This document shows, one piece after another, positions 46,191 through 55,144 of a DNA stretch of 64,000 bases (position 1 is its first letter; every line of letters begins with the position of its first letter). The translations under genes were made by a program, and so were the position numbers. The notes beneath the pieces were generated by a model. That model did no database searches. It saw only the letters and a program-made list of their open reading frames with translations, and was not told where the DNA came from. Source of the stretch: Antedon bifida (lineage: Eukaryota > Echinodermata > Crinoidea > Comatulida > Antedonidae); assembly GCA_963402885.1 (NCBI GenBank), contig OY727096.1, positions 6,510,001 through 6,574,000 on the forward strand. Direction: 5' to 3'.

Positions 46191-46420
46191 GTACCTTGAT
46201 TGGGATAGTATGTGGAGGGAATTTAGAAGAGGAATTTAAAACTGAACGCAAGCTCATGTGCATCGGCTGTGGACTGTGACTCTGCATAACAATTTGATAG
46301 ATCCAATGTAAAATTCGGGAGAGGCTATTGTTTCCTATCTGATTTATTACCAGCTTTCGTAACAATTACGTATGTAGGTCTAATTTTATACAAGTTTTTC
46401 AGATACTTCTCAGAAGTGTA

Positions 46421-47812
46421 ATGGTTCGCACTATGTCGTGTTTTAATCTGTGTCTTATTGTGATCAGTTTGATGTGTATCGGGTATGTAACTGCAAAAGA
46501 ACAGTTTGTTGAGTTTGATTTTTTCTTTGAGGACCATGTGAGAGACAGACAACCAATATACATCATACAATCACATAAAACGTACAGCTTAAATGTTTTA
46601 AGAAACATCGCCGAAAGCTCTACAGTAGGCCTATCGTATTTCTACAAAACATTTCATGTACAAAACGTTCAAACCGTAGACTGTCAATACTTTCTATCCT
46701 TCAATAACAACAATGATAAAGGAATATTCACATGTCAGGACGAGGATAATCAACACTTTATGATTACTTCAGGTGATTACGTGCATGGAGAAATAGGTCC
46801 GGCTCACATTGGATGGGATATTTTCTGTGAAGACTTTATTGATAACATTATAGAGGGACAAAAAATAACAATCACATGTAAGCTGAAATATAGTTTTAAT
46901 GGTATAGACAACAACACCTTTGCAACTGATATAACAATTGGATGGATTCAAGGATCACATAAAATGACACGTTCTTACTATTTGCATAATACCTCGTTAA
47001 CAGTGAGTTTTAATCAAAGTTTTATAGGCTTTCAATCGGGAGATGGTATATTCTTTTATTGTTTTTTATATCCCACATATGATTCCAATCTTTCAGGAAA
47101 AATATGTTTTGCAACAATTTTAAAGGTTTACCCACCATTAATGGTAAACAAAACGGTGTCCGACAGCGTTCGATCGGATGATATACCAACGAAATGTAAC
47201 ACATCACATGATATGCCTACATTGCAACAGTTCAACAAGATAAATTACAATAAAGATTTGGTCATTATAATCCTTGCGACTGTAACTGGAATCCTGCTGC
47301 TATTTGTTCTTCTTTTGATGTTGTATAAACTTAAAAGAAAACAGTCTATTAATGGTGCAGATCAATTTTCAACAAGTAAACAACCAAAAGCAGTGAAACC
47401 AAAGTCAGCAGATGAATCTTGCAAGGAAAATACACATGTAAAACCACCAACGAGTAGACAGACTAAAGTAGAGAGAGCCAAACAAATTGATGAGAACTTG
47501 TCAAAGTCTATGAAGAAGAGTACAAAAATGATACAAGTTGAACATGTATACCATGACATAGGAGATTATTGTGCCCAACCTTCCACAAGTAGACACGATG
47601 CAATAGTAAGGGCAAACAAAGCGGATAAGAAACCTCGCTCACTAAACGTAAATAATAGGCCTATAACTAAAATGGAACATGTTGAACTATTTTTAAATGA
47701 ATGTTATGGCCGTAGCTTGAATGTAATCAATGAATCGCAAGCAAGCGAAATAAAGATATCGGACGATAGAGTGGACGACTATCTCCAGCCTATTACTACA
47801 TCACACGTATAA
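46421..47812 (+). CDS. receptor G1: intact two-Ig receptor, short tail, PDZ-type C-terminus
   Basis: Single-exon ORF of 463 residues from ATG 46421, with an alternative ATG four codons in at the position used by F. Signal about 1-25. Domain 1: C88 and C105 (GIFTCQ). Domain 2: C153, W175, SGDGIFFYC (C214). Domain 3 is absent: after ILKVYPPLMV the sequence goes straight to the stalk KTVSDSVRSDDIPTKC, an in-frame loss of about 100 residues relative to F. TM 280-302. Tail: VYHDIGDY (Y377), box FLNECY (424-429), DDYLQP and TTSHV end. A private ten-residue insert (RSLNVNNRP region) lies before the box. Poly(A) signal 47859-47864. Sister of G2 at 55145; the two flank the Gypsy element. Confidence 0.9.
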   Translation: MVRTMSCFNLCLIVISLMCIGYVTAKEQFVEFDFFFEDHVRDRQPIYIIQSHKTYSLNVLRNIAESSTVGLSYFYKTFHVQNVQTVDCQYFLSFNNNNDKGIFTCQDEDNQHFMITSGDYVHGEIGPAHIGWDIFCEDFIDNIIEGQKITITCKLKYSFNGIDNNTFATDITIGWIQGSHKMTRSYYLHNTSLTVSFNQSFIGFQSGDGIFFYCFLYPTYDSNLSGKICFATILKVYPPLMVNKTVSDSVRSDDIPTKCNTSHDMPTLQQFNKINYNKDLVIIILATVTGILLLFVLLLMLYKLKRKQSINGADQFSTSKQPKAVKPKSADESCKENTHVKPPTSRQTKVERAKQIDENLSKSMKKSTKMIQVEHVYHDIGDYCAQPSTSRHDAIVRANKADKKPRSLNVNNRPITKMEHVELFLNECYGRSLNVINESQASEIKISDDRVDDYLQPITTSHV

Positions 47813-47858
47813 TAGCAGTGTAACATATTACCGCTAACATTGGATATGGTTGCTTAAA

Positions 47859-47864
47859 AATAAA
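47859..47864 (+). terminator. poly(A) signal of receptor G1
   Basis: AATAAA 47 bp past the stop, conserved with F and G2. Confidence 0.6.
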
Positions 47865-47976
47865 GTAACATGCAGAACATAATGATAATAAACTCATAGC
47901 TAGAATGTAGTACTTAAAAAACAGATGGGCGAAATAACAGTTAATAATTAGTAGGACTACATAATAAAGGATGTCG

Positions 47977-48099
47977 GACCCGATTCTGCTACTGTCAATA
48001 GGTATGTATCTGTATAACTATCAGCAAGTGTATGCTGTCTGCACAAATGCTGTACTTTTAACATACATACCACCTAGGGACAGTAGCAGAATCGGTTGT
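47977..48099. mobile_element. 123-bp MITE, private to the G1 unit
   Basis: Ends cgattctgctactgtc and gacagtagcagaatcg are exact inverted repeats, followed inward by taggtatgtat / acatacatacc. Flanked by ATGTCG on both sides (47971-47976, 48100-48105; 8 bp GGATGTCG/GTATGTCG with one mismatch). The F flank (about 43579) has the uninterrupted site aaggatgtcgatatc. Confidence 0.92.
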
Positions 48100-49761
48100 A
48101 TGTCGATATCTTTACTGCAGTTCAAATATCCTTGTTAAACTAAAGAAATACTATAAAGGTATTTTTGCTTAATATTTGCATGCATCTTACTATAATGAAA
48201 TCTTCTCGAAAATGTTGTTCTCAAATTGACTGACATGTTTACAAGTACATTATAATTATTTTGGTTTTTTTTCGCGTCTTGTACGCCTACCTAGGCATTC
48301 CCAGTTCGTTTCTATTCTAGATCAGAATCCTTTAATTAGTACATTATCCCTAGTCTAGGTTCTAGACTGTATTTTAATATAAAAAAGATAAATATTTTGG
48401 CCCACATGGCGTTTCATACGATAATACCCGAGCTGTATATTTTTCAGACAAAAATTGAAACGTCGACTGGTGAACTAATATAAAAAGGACAAATTAAATA
48501 CAGACTTGAAAAATATGATTTTAATACAATTATTCAAGGAAATTATTTATGAATAAAACTTTACACAAACACAAGAATCTAGAGTTATCTTACAATGAAA
48601 TTAATGATGAAGGAAATGAATTATGCTAATTAACGTTTATAACTTCTAGTAGGCCTACTTTCGTACATATAAGTGCTTTATTTGTCATATACGGAAGAAC
48701 ATATTGGGTTACATAAGAAACTAAAAATAGTTTCTGAATTATAAACTGCACGTAACAATGTATTTTAGGCCTACCTGAATTAAATACTTAAATACTAAAC
48801 CATTGTATTAGGTTTCCTAGATGATTATAAAATTGTCAATAATCCAAATGAAGAATTTGGAGACATAAAAAGACCTCTAAGCTATGAAATTTCATCTTTA
48901 TTATATAAATGTTTTAATACTCCACTCTCCACTTTTTTATTTTAGGCCTAAATACTTTTTTTCTCTCTCTCAAACACCACTTATTCACATTCATATTATC
49001 TCATGTCATTACATAAAATAATATAATTTAACACATTTTTGTTAATTCTAAATGTTACAATTCATCAGTAAACTTTTTATATTTATGAATTCCGTATCAC
49101 CTCCTTTTTTCATTAATTTTCTTATATTTTTCTATACACTTGACAATGATCATCATTATCATCTATCTCGTTTTAAAATATTTTACACATAAAGCATTTG
49201 TGAGATTATTATTTTCATTTGTTTGTTTTCATTTTACAACCCAGATTATACAATGTATATACAAGATGAAACGAAATAAAAATCATAATAGATCAGTACC
49301 ACCTGTAACTCGTAATTCCTTTTCTGATAAATCGTATCAAATTAGAAATTATATTATTAGCATAATAGTATTTCTTAAAGCTACCCATTTTTCTATACTT
49401 GTTTTAAATACTTATGAAATTGATGATCACAGTGAATTTTAGAACAACTTGTCTTAAAGATGTATTGTCCCCCAAAAACATGGAAAATAAAGATTAAATA
49501 AATCAGACTTTGAATAGGTTATTCATTTTCCCTGGGGGAAAAACCGAAAAAATAATGTTTTCACTTAAAATAACATAATAAATGGTTAAATGACAGTACG
49601 TAGTGTATGATTTTGTTTGTCATAAGTTTAGTTTTTAAAAATACTAAAAGAAATAGTAATGCCCCTACAAATGCCTTCTAAAATCGTAACTAATTCTGTA
49701 AAAACAAAACTTGTATACGTACTATTTCTGATACTATGGAGCCAAGGAATTACTATGTATT

Positions 49762-49766
49762 GGTAA
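49762..49766. repeat. Gypsy target-site duplication, left (GGTAA)
   Basis: GGTAA directly before the left LTR, repeated at 54443-54447. Confidence 0.9.
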
Positions 49767-49925
49767 TGTGGACGTCACTCACTGGACGCTGGAAGGCTTT
49801 ATTATGATGTTTTTGTACTACATTATAAACGCACATGTACACGTTTTACATCGCTAGGCCAACAGCCTGTTTATTTCACATTAGTCTATAGGTGGCGCTA
49901 TAGCCAAATACAACTCAACATTACA
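49767..49925 (-). repeat. Gypsy LTR (element 3' LTR)
   Basis: 159 bp, starts TGTGGACG and ends ATTACA. Identical by eye to 54284-54442. Confidence 0.95.
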
Positions 49926-49938
49926 TCTCCCTTTCTTT
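49926..49938 (-). other. polypurine tract
   Basis: Minus strand aaagaaagggaga directly abuts the 3' LTR; this is the plus-strand primer position in LTR elements. Confidence 0.8.
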
Positions 49939-50128
49939 GGAGGAACTTGTAAAAAAGGTTTAAAATAAATGCTTATAGAAGTTTAAACACAAAACATGCA
50001 TCTTCTTTTGTTCTTTTAAAATTATAACACCAACTCAACAATTAACGTCATACATCCGTTATATGGATTATAAACAAGTCATCTGATTTTTGTAGTTAAC
50101 AATTTAAGTTTAATCATTGTTGCATAAA

Positions 50129-53100
50129 TTACAAATCCAATTTTTCTGGGGGCTTGATTAGTCGCCCACTTCTAGTCTTATATTGTTGATTGTGGTTAAG
50201 TTGAGGACCTTCTACCTGTTCAGTACCAGTATCTGTAAAGCAATCAAAATCATTGTTATTTTGACCTGCCACCGGGGGCAAGGTCGATCCTTCCCGTATT
50301 GGATGCATCCTCGGAGGATACAACTCTGACCGTCTACTAAGGTGTTTTCGATTTCGCCTTGTAACTCCTGTTGAAGTTTGGATCTCATATGATCTTGGTG
50401 CAACTCTACGATGTACGGTACCACTTCGTTCCATTGGGTGTGTTATCCACACTTTCTCTCCCACAGGTAAGTTTGATAGTTCTTTTGCTCTATGCTTTTT
50501 ATCAAATGACATTTTCATTTTCTCTTTTCTTGATTGGTCTGTTGCAATCATTTTGTCGAATTGAGGCCAGTCTGGTGTCAAGCTGTTGGTCACGATAGGA
50601 ACTCTTGTTCGTATTTTCCTTCCCATTAACATCTCAGCTGGACTAAATCCTGATTGTAATGGTGTTGCCCTGTAATTTAACAATGCCATATATGGATCAT
50701 CCGCTTTTTTCAGCAAGTTCTTGATTGTCTGAACCGCCCTCTCGGCTTCTCCATTACTTTGTGGGAAGTATGGACTGCTACATTCATGGTGAAATCCATA
50801 ATTGTCTGCAAATCGAGCAAAAATATATGATGAAAATTGAGGGCCATTGTCTGATCTGACTTTTTCTGGCACTCCATGTCTGGCAAATATGCTCTTTAAA
50901 TGTTCAATAACTGTTTCTGATGAGGTGGATGACTTAAGGTATGCAATTTCTATAAATCTAGAAAAATAGTCTACGACAAGCAAGTAATTACGTCCATTCC
51001 ACTCAAAAAGATCCATAGCCAAATGCTGCCATGGGTATTCTGGAACTTTACTTGGCTGCAACGGTTCTGGTCGCTGTCGTTTTTCTTTTTCACATACTGT
51101 ACACTTGTCTACTAGATTCTGGATTGTCTTACTAATCCCTGGCCACCAAACCGATATTTTAGCTAGAGCTCTGCATTTTACGATCCCTTGATGTCCTGCA
51201 TGTATACGACTTAAGATGTCACCTCTTAGAGGATCCGGGATTACAAGTCTGGTGCCAAACATTAACAATCCATCTAATACTGTAAGATCATCTCGGATTT
51301 GATAGTATGGAAGAAGATTGGAGTCGATTCTTCCTTGCCTAGGCCATCCCTCCTTGGTAAATTTTATCACCTGTGTGCATTCGGGATCAGCCATTTGTGC
51401 CTCTTTAATCTTGTTTAATTTCTGTGTTGTTGCTGGTAACGCATCAACTACTTCATGCACAAATGCAGCTGTCGACTCAGCCAACTCAACTTCACTTTCA
51501 TCTGGAAGTCCCACTGGAGCTCGAGAAAGCGCATCAGCTGTAGTCAAGTCTTTTCCAGCTGTGTATTTCATCTGATATGTATATCTCATTAATCTCATAC
51601 GAAATCTTTGGATTCTCGGAGTAAGCTCATCAATAGCCTTTGTCTTCAAAAGTGCAAGTAATGGGCGATGATCTGTTTCTATAGTGAATGTTGGTAAGCC
51701 AACTAAGAAATCTGCAAATTTTTCACATGCCCAAGTAGCAGCCAAAGCTTCTTTTTCAACTTGTGCATATCGCTGCTCTGTTGTGGTCATCGATCTCGAA
51801 GCATAAAAGACTGGTCGCCAGCACATCTCTGTTTCTTGCAGCAACACTGCCCCAAGTCCATATGATGATGCATCAGCAGAAACTTTAGTAGGTAGATGTG
51901 GACTATAGTGAGCTAGTACTGGTGGTGAGCACAGCTTCTTTTTCAGTTTAGTAAAAGCTTGCTCCTGCATCACGTCCCACATCCACTTTGTCTCTTTCTT
52001 AAGAAGATCACGCATCGGCTTTGTTTCATCTGCTAGATCTGGGGAGAATTTTCTAACAAAATTAACCAATCCCATTAATCTACGCAGTTCTGGGACGTTG
52101 GTTGGTCTTGGGAATTTTTGTATAGCTTCCACCTTGTTAGGATCCATCTGTACTCCCTGTGCTGACAGAACATGACCTAAAAACTTAATACTTGTGAGTT
52201 TGAATTCACATTTTTCATTCAGAGTGATTCCAGCCGATTCCATTTTTAGTAGAACCTTGTGTACTCTGTCATCATGTTCCTGTTCATTTTGACCTGATAT
52301 CAAAACATCGTCGATGTCACAAATCACACCCGGAATCCCTGATAGCATCTGTGCCATGATTCGGTGAAAAATTTCTGGACCTGACGAAATTCCAAAAGGT
52401 AATCTTTTAAAACAAAACCGCCCGAATGGCGTAATAAATGTAGTCAACTCTTGTGACTCTGCGTCTAATGGGACCTGGTAAAACCCACTATTACAATCGA
52501 GCTTGGTAAAAAACTTCGCACCCTTCAACTGGGCTAACAATTGATCAGTTGACGGCAGAGGGTAATTTTCCCTTTTCACACTCTCGTTTAGTTTGGTTAG
52601 GTCAACACAAAGTCTGACTGTGTCATTTCTTGGCTTTGGAACTACCACAATTGGTGCACACCAATCTGTTGGTGTTGTGACCGGTCTAATGACGTCTAAA
52701 TTCTGCAATCGATGTAGTTCCTTTTCTACCTTTTGTAGCAGTGGTATTGGTACCCTTCTTGGTGCACAAACAGCAAATGGCTTTGCGTCTTGGCTCAGCC
52801 TGATTTTATAAGTATCCTTCAGTTTACCCAATCCTTCGAACAATTTAGGATGAATCTGTCTGTAGTACTTGTCTGATATTACCTTGACAGTATTAACCTT
52901 AAAAATTAACTTCATGGCTTCAATAGCCGGTCTCCCTAGCAAAGATTGTTCCAGTTTTTCTACAACGTATACCTCCTGTATACTCTCAGTATTTTGTTGT
53001 TTGAGTTTCAACTTAGCTGTGAACTTTCCAAGTACTGGGATTAAGTTTCTACCTGGACCATATAACTTTCGATCAGCTTTGCAAAGGGGATATTTCCCTT

Positions 53101-54142
53101 TCGGTATGTTTGCAGTGTCTATGACCGTTACATCAGCTCCCGTGTCTATTTTAAAATTCATCAGCTGGTCTTCCATTTCTATTTCAACGCACCATGGATC
53201 AGTCACACTCTTCTCTTGTGTCACAGCCCCAAGGAATTGATCAGCAAGAGGTTGATTAACAGAAGGTTGCTCTTCCTCCTGTAATAGACGCAGTGAGCTT
53301 TTCTTCTGTCTACCATATTTTTTTGGTGTTTCACTTTTACTACCGGTACTTGGATGTGAACTTCTACACACTACAGCAAAATGTCCCACTTTTGTGCATT
53401 TTCGACAACTTGCCGACTTGGCTGGACAAATCTCACTTTTACTGTGCTGTCTATCACACCTGTAACACCGTTTCTTTGGATCACTACTCTTCTTTTGTTG
53501 CTGCACCACCGACACTGATGCCTGGCTGGTCATCGCTCTTGCTTGAGAATGTGATGCCTCATGTGCTCTGCATGTATCGATACAGGTTTGTAATGTGAGG
53601 TTTTTTTGTGCTAATAATTTCTGTCGGATTTTCTCATCCTTGACACCACTAACTATTCTATCACGTAACATTCTATCATTATTTACAAAGTTACATGTTT
53701 TGGCAAGCTTACGTAGTGCAGTTACATAGGCATCTATACCTTCAGCAGTCTGCTGAGCCCGTTGGTTGAATTTGAACGTTTCATAGATTTCATTAGACTC
53801 ACCTATGCAGTAATCTTTGAATTTTCTGAGTATGACATCAATGTCATGTCTGTCTTCATCATCTGCAAAGTGAAGTCCGTCATACGTTTCAAACCCATCC
53901 TCGCCTATACACGCTAATAATACAGCCCCTCTGTATGCATTTGACTCATCTTTAAGTCTTGAAGCAACTTCGTAATTGTCCCACTGCCTTTTAAATTTTC
54001 TCCAAGCTGCTTCGGAGCTCTCCGTATGCAACTCTAATTTATTTGGCACAGGTACGTTTGCCTTATACGCCGTTCCTGCCCTTCTAGGCTGCTCCGATGA
54101 CGAGGCCTGTTGCTGTTGTTGTTGTCCACCGCGTTGAGCCAT
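50129..54142 (-). CDS. Gypsy/Ty3 Gag-Pol polyprotein
   Basis: Start chosen at the first ATG (54142, MAQRGG then poly-Gln), giving 1337 residues; the frame is open 20 codons further but without ATG. Gag about 35-205. Two zinc knuckles at 226-259 (the second a canonical CX2CX4HX4C, the first irregular). Aspartic protease DTGA at 333. Reverse transcriptase about 495-660 with DIDD (609-612), a variant of the usual YxDD. RNase H with DASSYGLGAVL (D756). Integrase with HHCC zinc finger (H981, H984, C1014, C1017) and D1044, D1098, E1134 with DD35E spacing. No chromodomain and no env follow. Gag and Pol are in one frame without a shift. All catalytic residues seem present, and codons look undamaged throughout. 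Confidence 0.97.
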   Translation of the reverse strand: MAQRGGQQQQQQASSSEQPRRAGTAYKANVPVPNKLELHTESSEAAWRKFKRQWDNYEVASRLKDESNAYRGAVLLACIGEDGFETYDGLHFADDEDRHDIDVILRKFKDYCIGESNEIYETFKFNQRAQQTAEGIDAYVTALRKLAKTCNFVNNDRMLRDRIVSGVKDEKIRQKLLAQKNLTLQTCIDTCRAHEASHSQARAMTSQASVSVVQQQKKSSDPKKRCYRCDRQHSKSEICPAKSASCRKCTKVGHFAVVCRSSHPSTGSKSETPKKYGRQKKSSLRLLQEEEQPSVNQPLADQFLGAVTQEKSVTDPWCVEIEMEDQLMNFKIDTGADVTVIDTANIPKGKYPLCKADRKLYGPGRNLIPVLGKFTAKLKLKQQNTESIQEVYVVEKLEQSLLGRPAIEAMKLIFKVNTVKVISDKYYRQIHPKLFEGLGKLKDTYKIRLSQDAKPFAVCAPRRVPIPLLQKVEKELHRLQNLDVIRPVTTPTDWCAPIVVVPKPRNDTVRLCVDLTKLNESVKRENYPLPSTDQLLAQLKGAKFFTKLDCNSGFYQVPLDAESQELTTFITPFGRFCFKRLPFGISSGPEIFHRIMAQMLSGIPGVICDIDDVLISGQNEQEHDDRVHKVLLKMESAGITLNEKCEFKLTSIKFLGHVLSAQGVQMDPNKVEAIQKFPRPTNVPELRRLMGLVNFVRKFSPDLADETKPMRDLLKKETKWMWDVMQEQAFTKLKKKLCSPPVLAHYSPHLPTKVSADASSYGLGAVLLQETEMCWRPVFYASRSMTTTEQRYAQVEKEALAATWACEKFADFLVGLPTFTIETDHRPLLALLKTKAIDELTPRIQRFRMRLMRYTYQMKYTAGKDLTTADALSRAPVGLPDESEVELAESTAAFVHEVVDALPATTQKLNKIKEAQMADPECTQVIKFTKEGWPRQGRIDSNLLPYYQIRDDLTVLDGLLMFGTRLVIPDPLRGDILSRIHAGHQGIVKCRALAKISVWWPGISKTIQNLVDKCTVCEKEKRQRPEPLQPSKVPEYPWQHLAMDLFEWNGRNYLLVVDYFSRFIEIAYLKSSTSSETVIEHLKSIFARHGVPEKVRSDNGPQFSSYIFARFADNYGFHHECSSPYFPQSNGEAERAVQTIKNLLKKADDPYMALLNYRATPLQSGFSPAEMLMGRKIRTRVPIVTNSLTPDWPQFDKMIATDQSRKEKMKMSFDKKHRAKELSNLPVGEKVWITHPMERSGTVHRRVAPRSYEIQTSTGVTRRNRKHLSRRSELYPPRMHPIREGSTLPPVAGQNNNDFDCFTDTGTEQVEGPQLNHNQQYKTRSGRLIKPPEKLDL

Positions 54143-54269
54143 GCTCGAACCGTCGGAGGACTTGACTGTATTCAATTGATACCAGAATATACAAATAAAC
54201 AACTTATCTCGTCACTTCGCCTTGCGAAGCTTCAGGAATATCTTGTTCGTCTTCTATGAAGATCTTTAA

Positions 54270-54283
54270 CACTTCTGACACCA
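54270..54283 (-). other. primer-binding site, Leu-tRNA type
   Basis: Directly inside the 5' LTR the minus strand reads TGGTGTCAGAAGTG, complementary to a CACTTCTGACACCA tRNA 3' end, as in several animal Leu tRNAs (from general knowledge). Confidence 0.8.
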
Positions 54284-54442
54284 TGTGGACGTCACTCACT
54301 GGACGCTGGAAGGCTTTATTATGATGTTTTTGTACTACATTATAAACGCACATGTACACGTTTTACATCGCTAGGCCAACAGCCTGTTTATTTCACATTA
54401 GTCTATAGGTGGCGCTATAGCCAAATACAACTCAACATTACA
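54284..54442 (-). repeat. Gypsy LTR (element 5' LTR)
   Basis: 159 bp, same sequence as 49767-49925. Ends TG...CA. Confidence 0.95.
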
Positions 54443-54447
54443 GGTAA
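54443..54447. repeat. Gypsy target-site duplication, right (GGTAA)
   Basis: GGTAA after the right LTR; joined to atgaatgttttcttaaca, the continuation of the interrupted landmark. Confidence 0.9.
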
Positions 54448-54512
54448 ATGAATGTTTTCTTAACAACAGCAAGTTTATTTTAAAAGCTATTACGAAATAA
54501 ATATTAATGATT

Positions 54513-54625
54513 CTACAAATAGTATGACGTGTTTTAGTGTGTGTATGATCACGTGTGAGCAGCAATGTAGTACATAATATACCATCTATAATATAACGTA
54601 CACAGTTTTAAGATATACATGCTGT
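54513..54625 (+). pseudogene. decayed receptor 5' fragment before G2
   Basis: Sister of 45778-45895: ttctacaaatagtatgacgt gttttagtgtgtg then acgtacacagttttaagata. Confidence 0.5.
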
Positions 54626-54880
54626 TAGCTCCGCACCAATACCATTACACAATACAATAAAATTAAAAAAAAAAGAAGATACAAAATTGATGGAGGAGAT
54701 GCACTTAAGGCGAATGCTGGAAGAGTGTTGCAACATCTCTTACAAAAAACCCCGAGATCCAGATACAAAGAAGTATGTTTCTGAATACAAAAACCCCCAA
54801 AAGTAGAAAGTTATCTTATAAAAACAATAGGAAGGAAAAGCTAATTTTATTTGAATTAGCACTTATGATTTTATGTGGTG

Positions 54881-54914
54881 TCATATACGGAAGAAGAATA
54901 TTGTGTTACATACA
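54881..54914 (+). promoter_or_regulatory. recurrent ACGGAAGA...GTTACATA motif upstream of G2
   Basis: Same block and same spacing to the start codon as at 46158-46190. Confidence 0.35.
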
Positions 54915-55144
54915 GTACCTTGATTGGGATAGTATGTGGAGGGAATTTAGAAGAGGAATTTAAAACTGAATGCAAGCTCATGTACATCGGCTGTGGACTG
55001 TGACTCTGCATAACAATTTGACAGATCCAATGTAAAATTCGGGAGAGGATATTGTTTCCTATCTGATTTATTACCAGCTTTCGTAACAATTACGTATGTA
55101 GGTCTAATTTTATATAAGTTTTTCAGATACTGCTCACAAGTGTA

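Larger units (their letters stand above)
47813..49761. other. 3' flank of G1, duplicated from the F and G2 flanks
   Basis: Collinear with 43437-45710 and (to about 57720) with 56507 onward. Contains the private MITE at 47977-48099 and ends at the Gypsy target site. The small ORF at 49140-49442 lies in a block that is disrupted in the F flank, so it is not supported as a gene. Confidence 0.75.
49767..54442 (-). mobile_element. full-length Gypsy/Ty3-type LTR retrotransposon
   Basis: Two 159-bp LTRs without visible differences, GGTAA target duplications, a primer-binding site beside the 5' LTR, a polypurine tract beside the 3' LTR and one unbroken gag-pol ORF between them, with no env. The insertion interrupts a landmark whose empty form is readable at about 45705 (ctatgtattgcttaatgaatg). 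Identical LTRs and an intact ORF point to a very recent, possibly still competent, insertion. Confidence 0.97.

Noticed and set aside
49140-49442. 100-codon ORF in the G1 3' flank
   Set aside because: The equivalent block in the F flank (about 45118-45400) has shifts, and the region is AT-rich duplicated flank.
54143-54202. Longer N-terminus for the Gypsy polyprotein
   Set aside because: Begins with TTG; the first ATG is at 54142.
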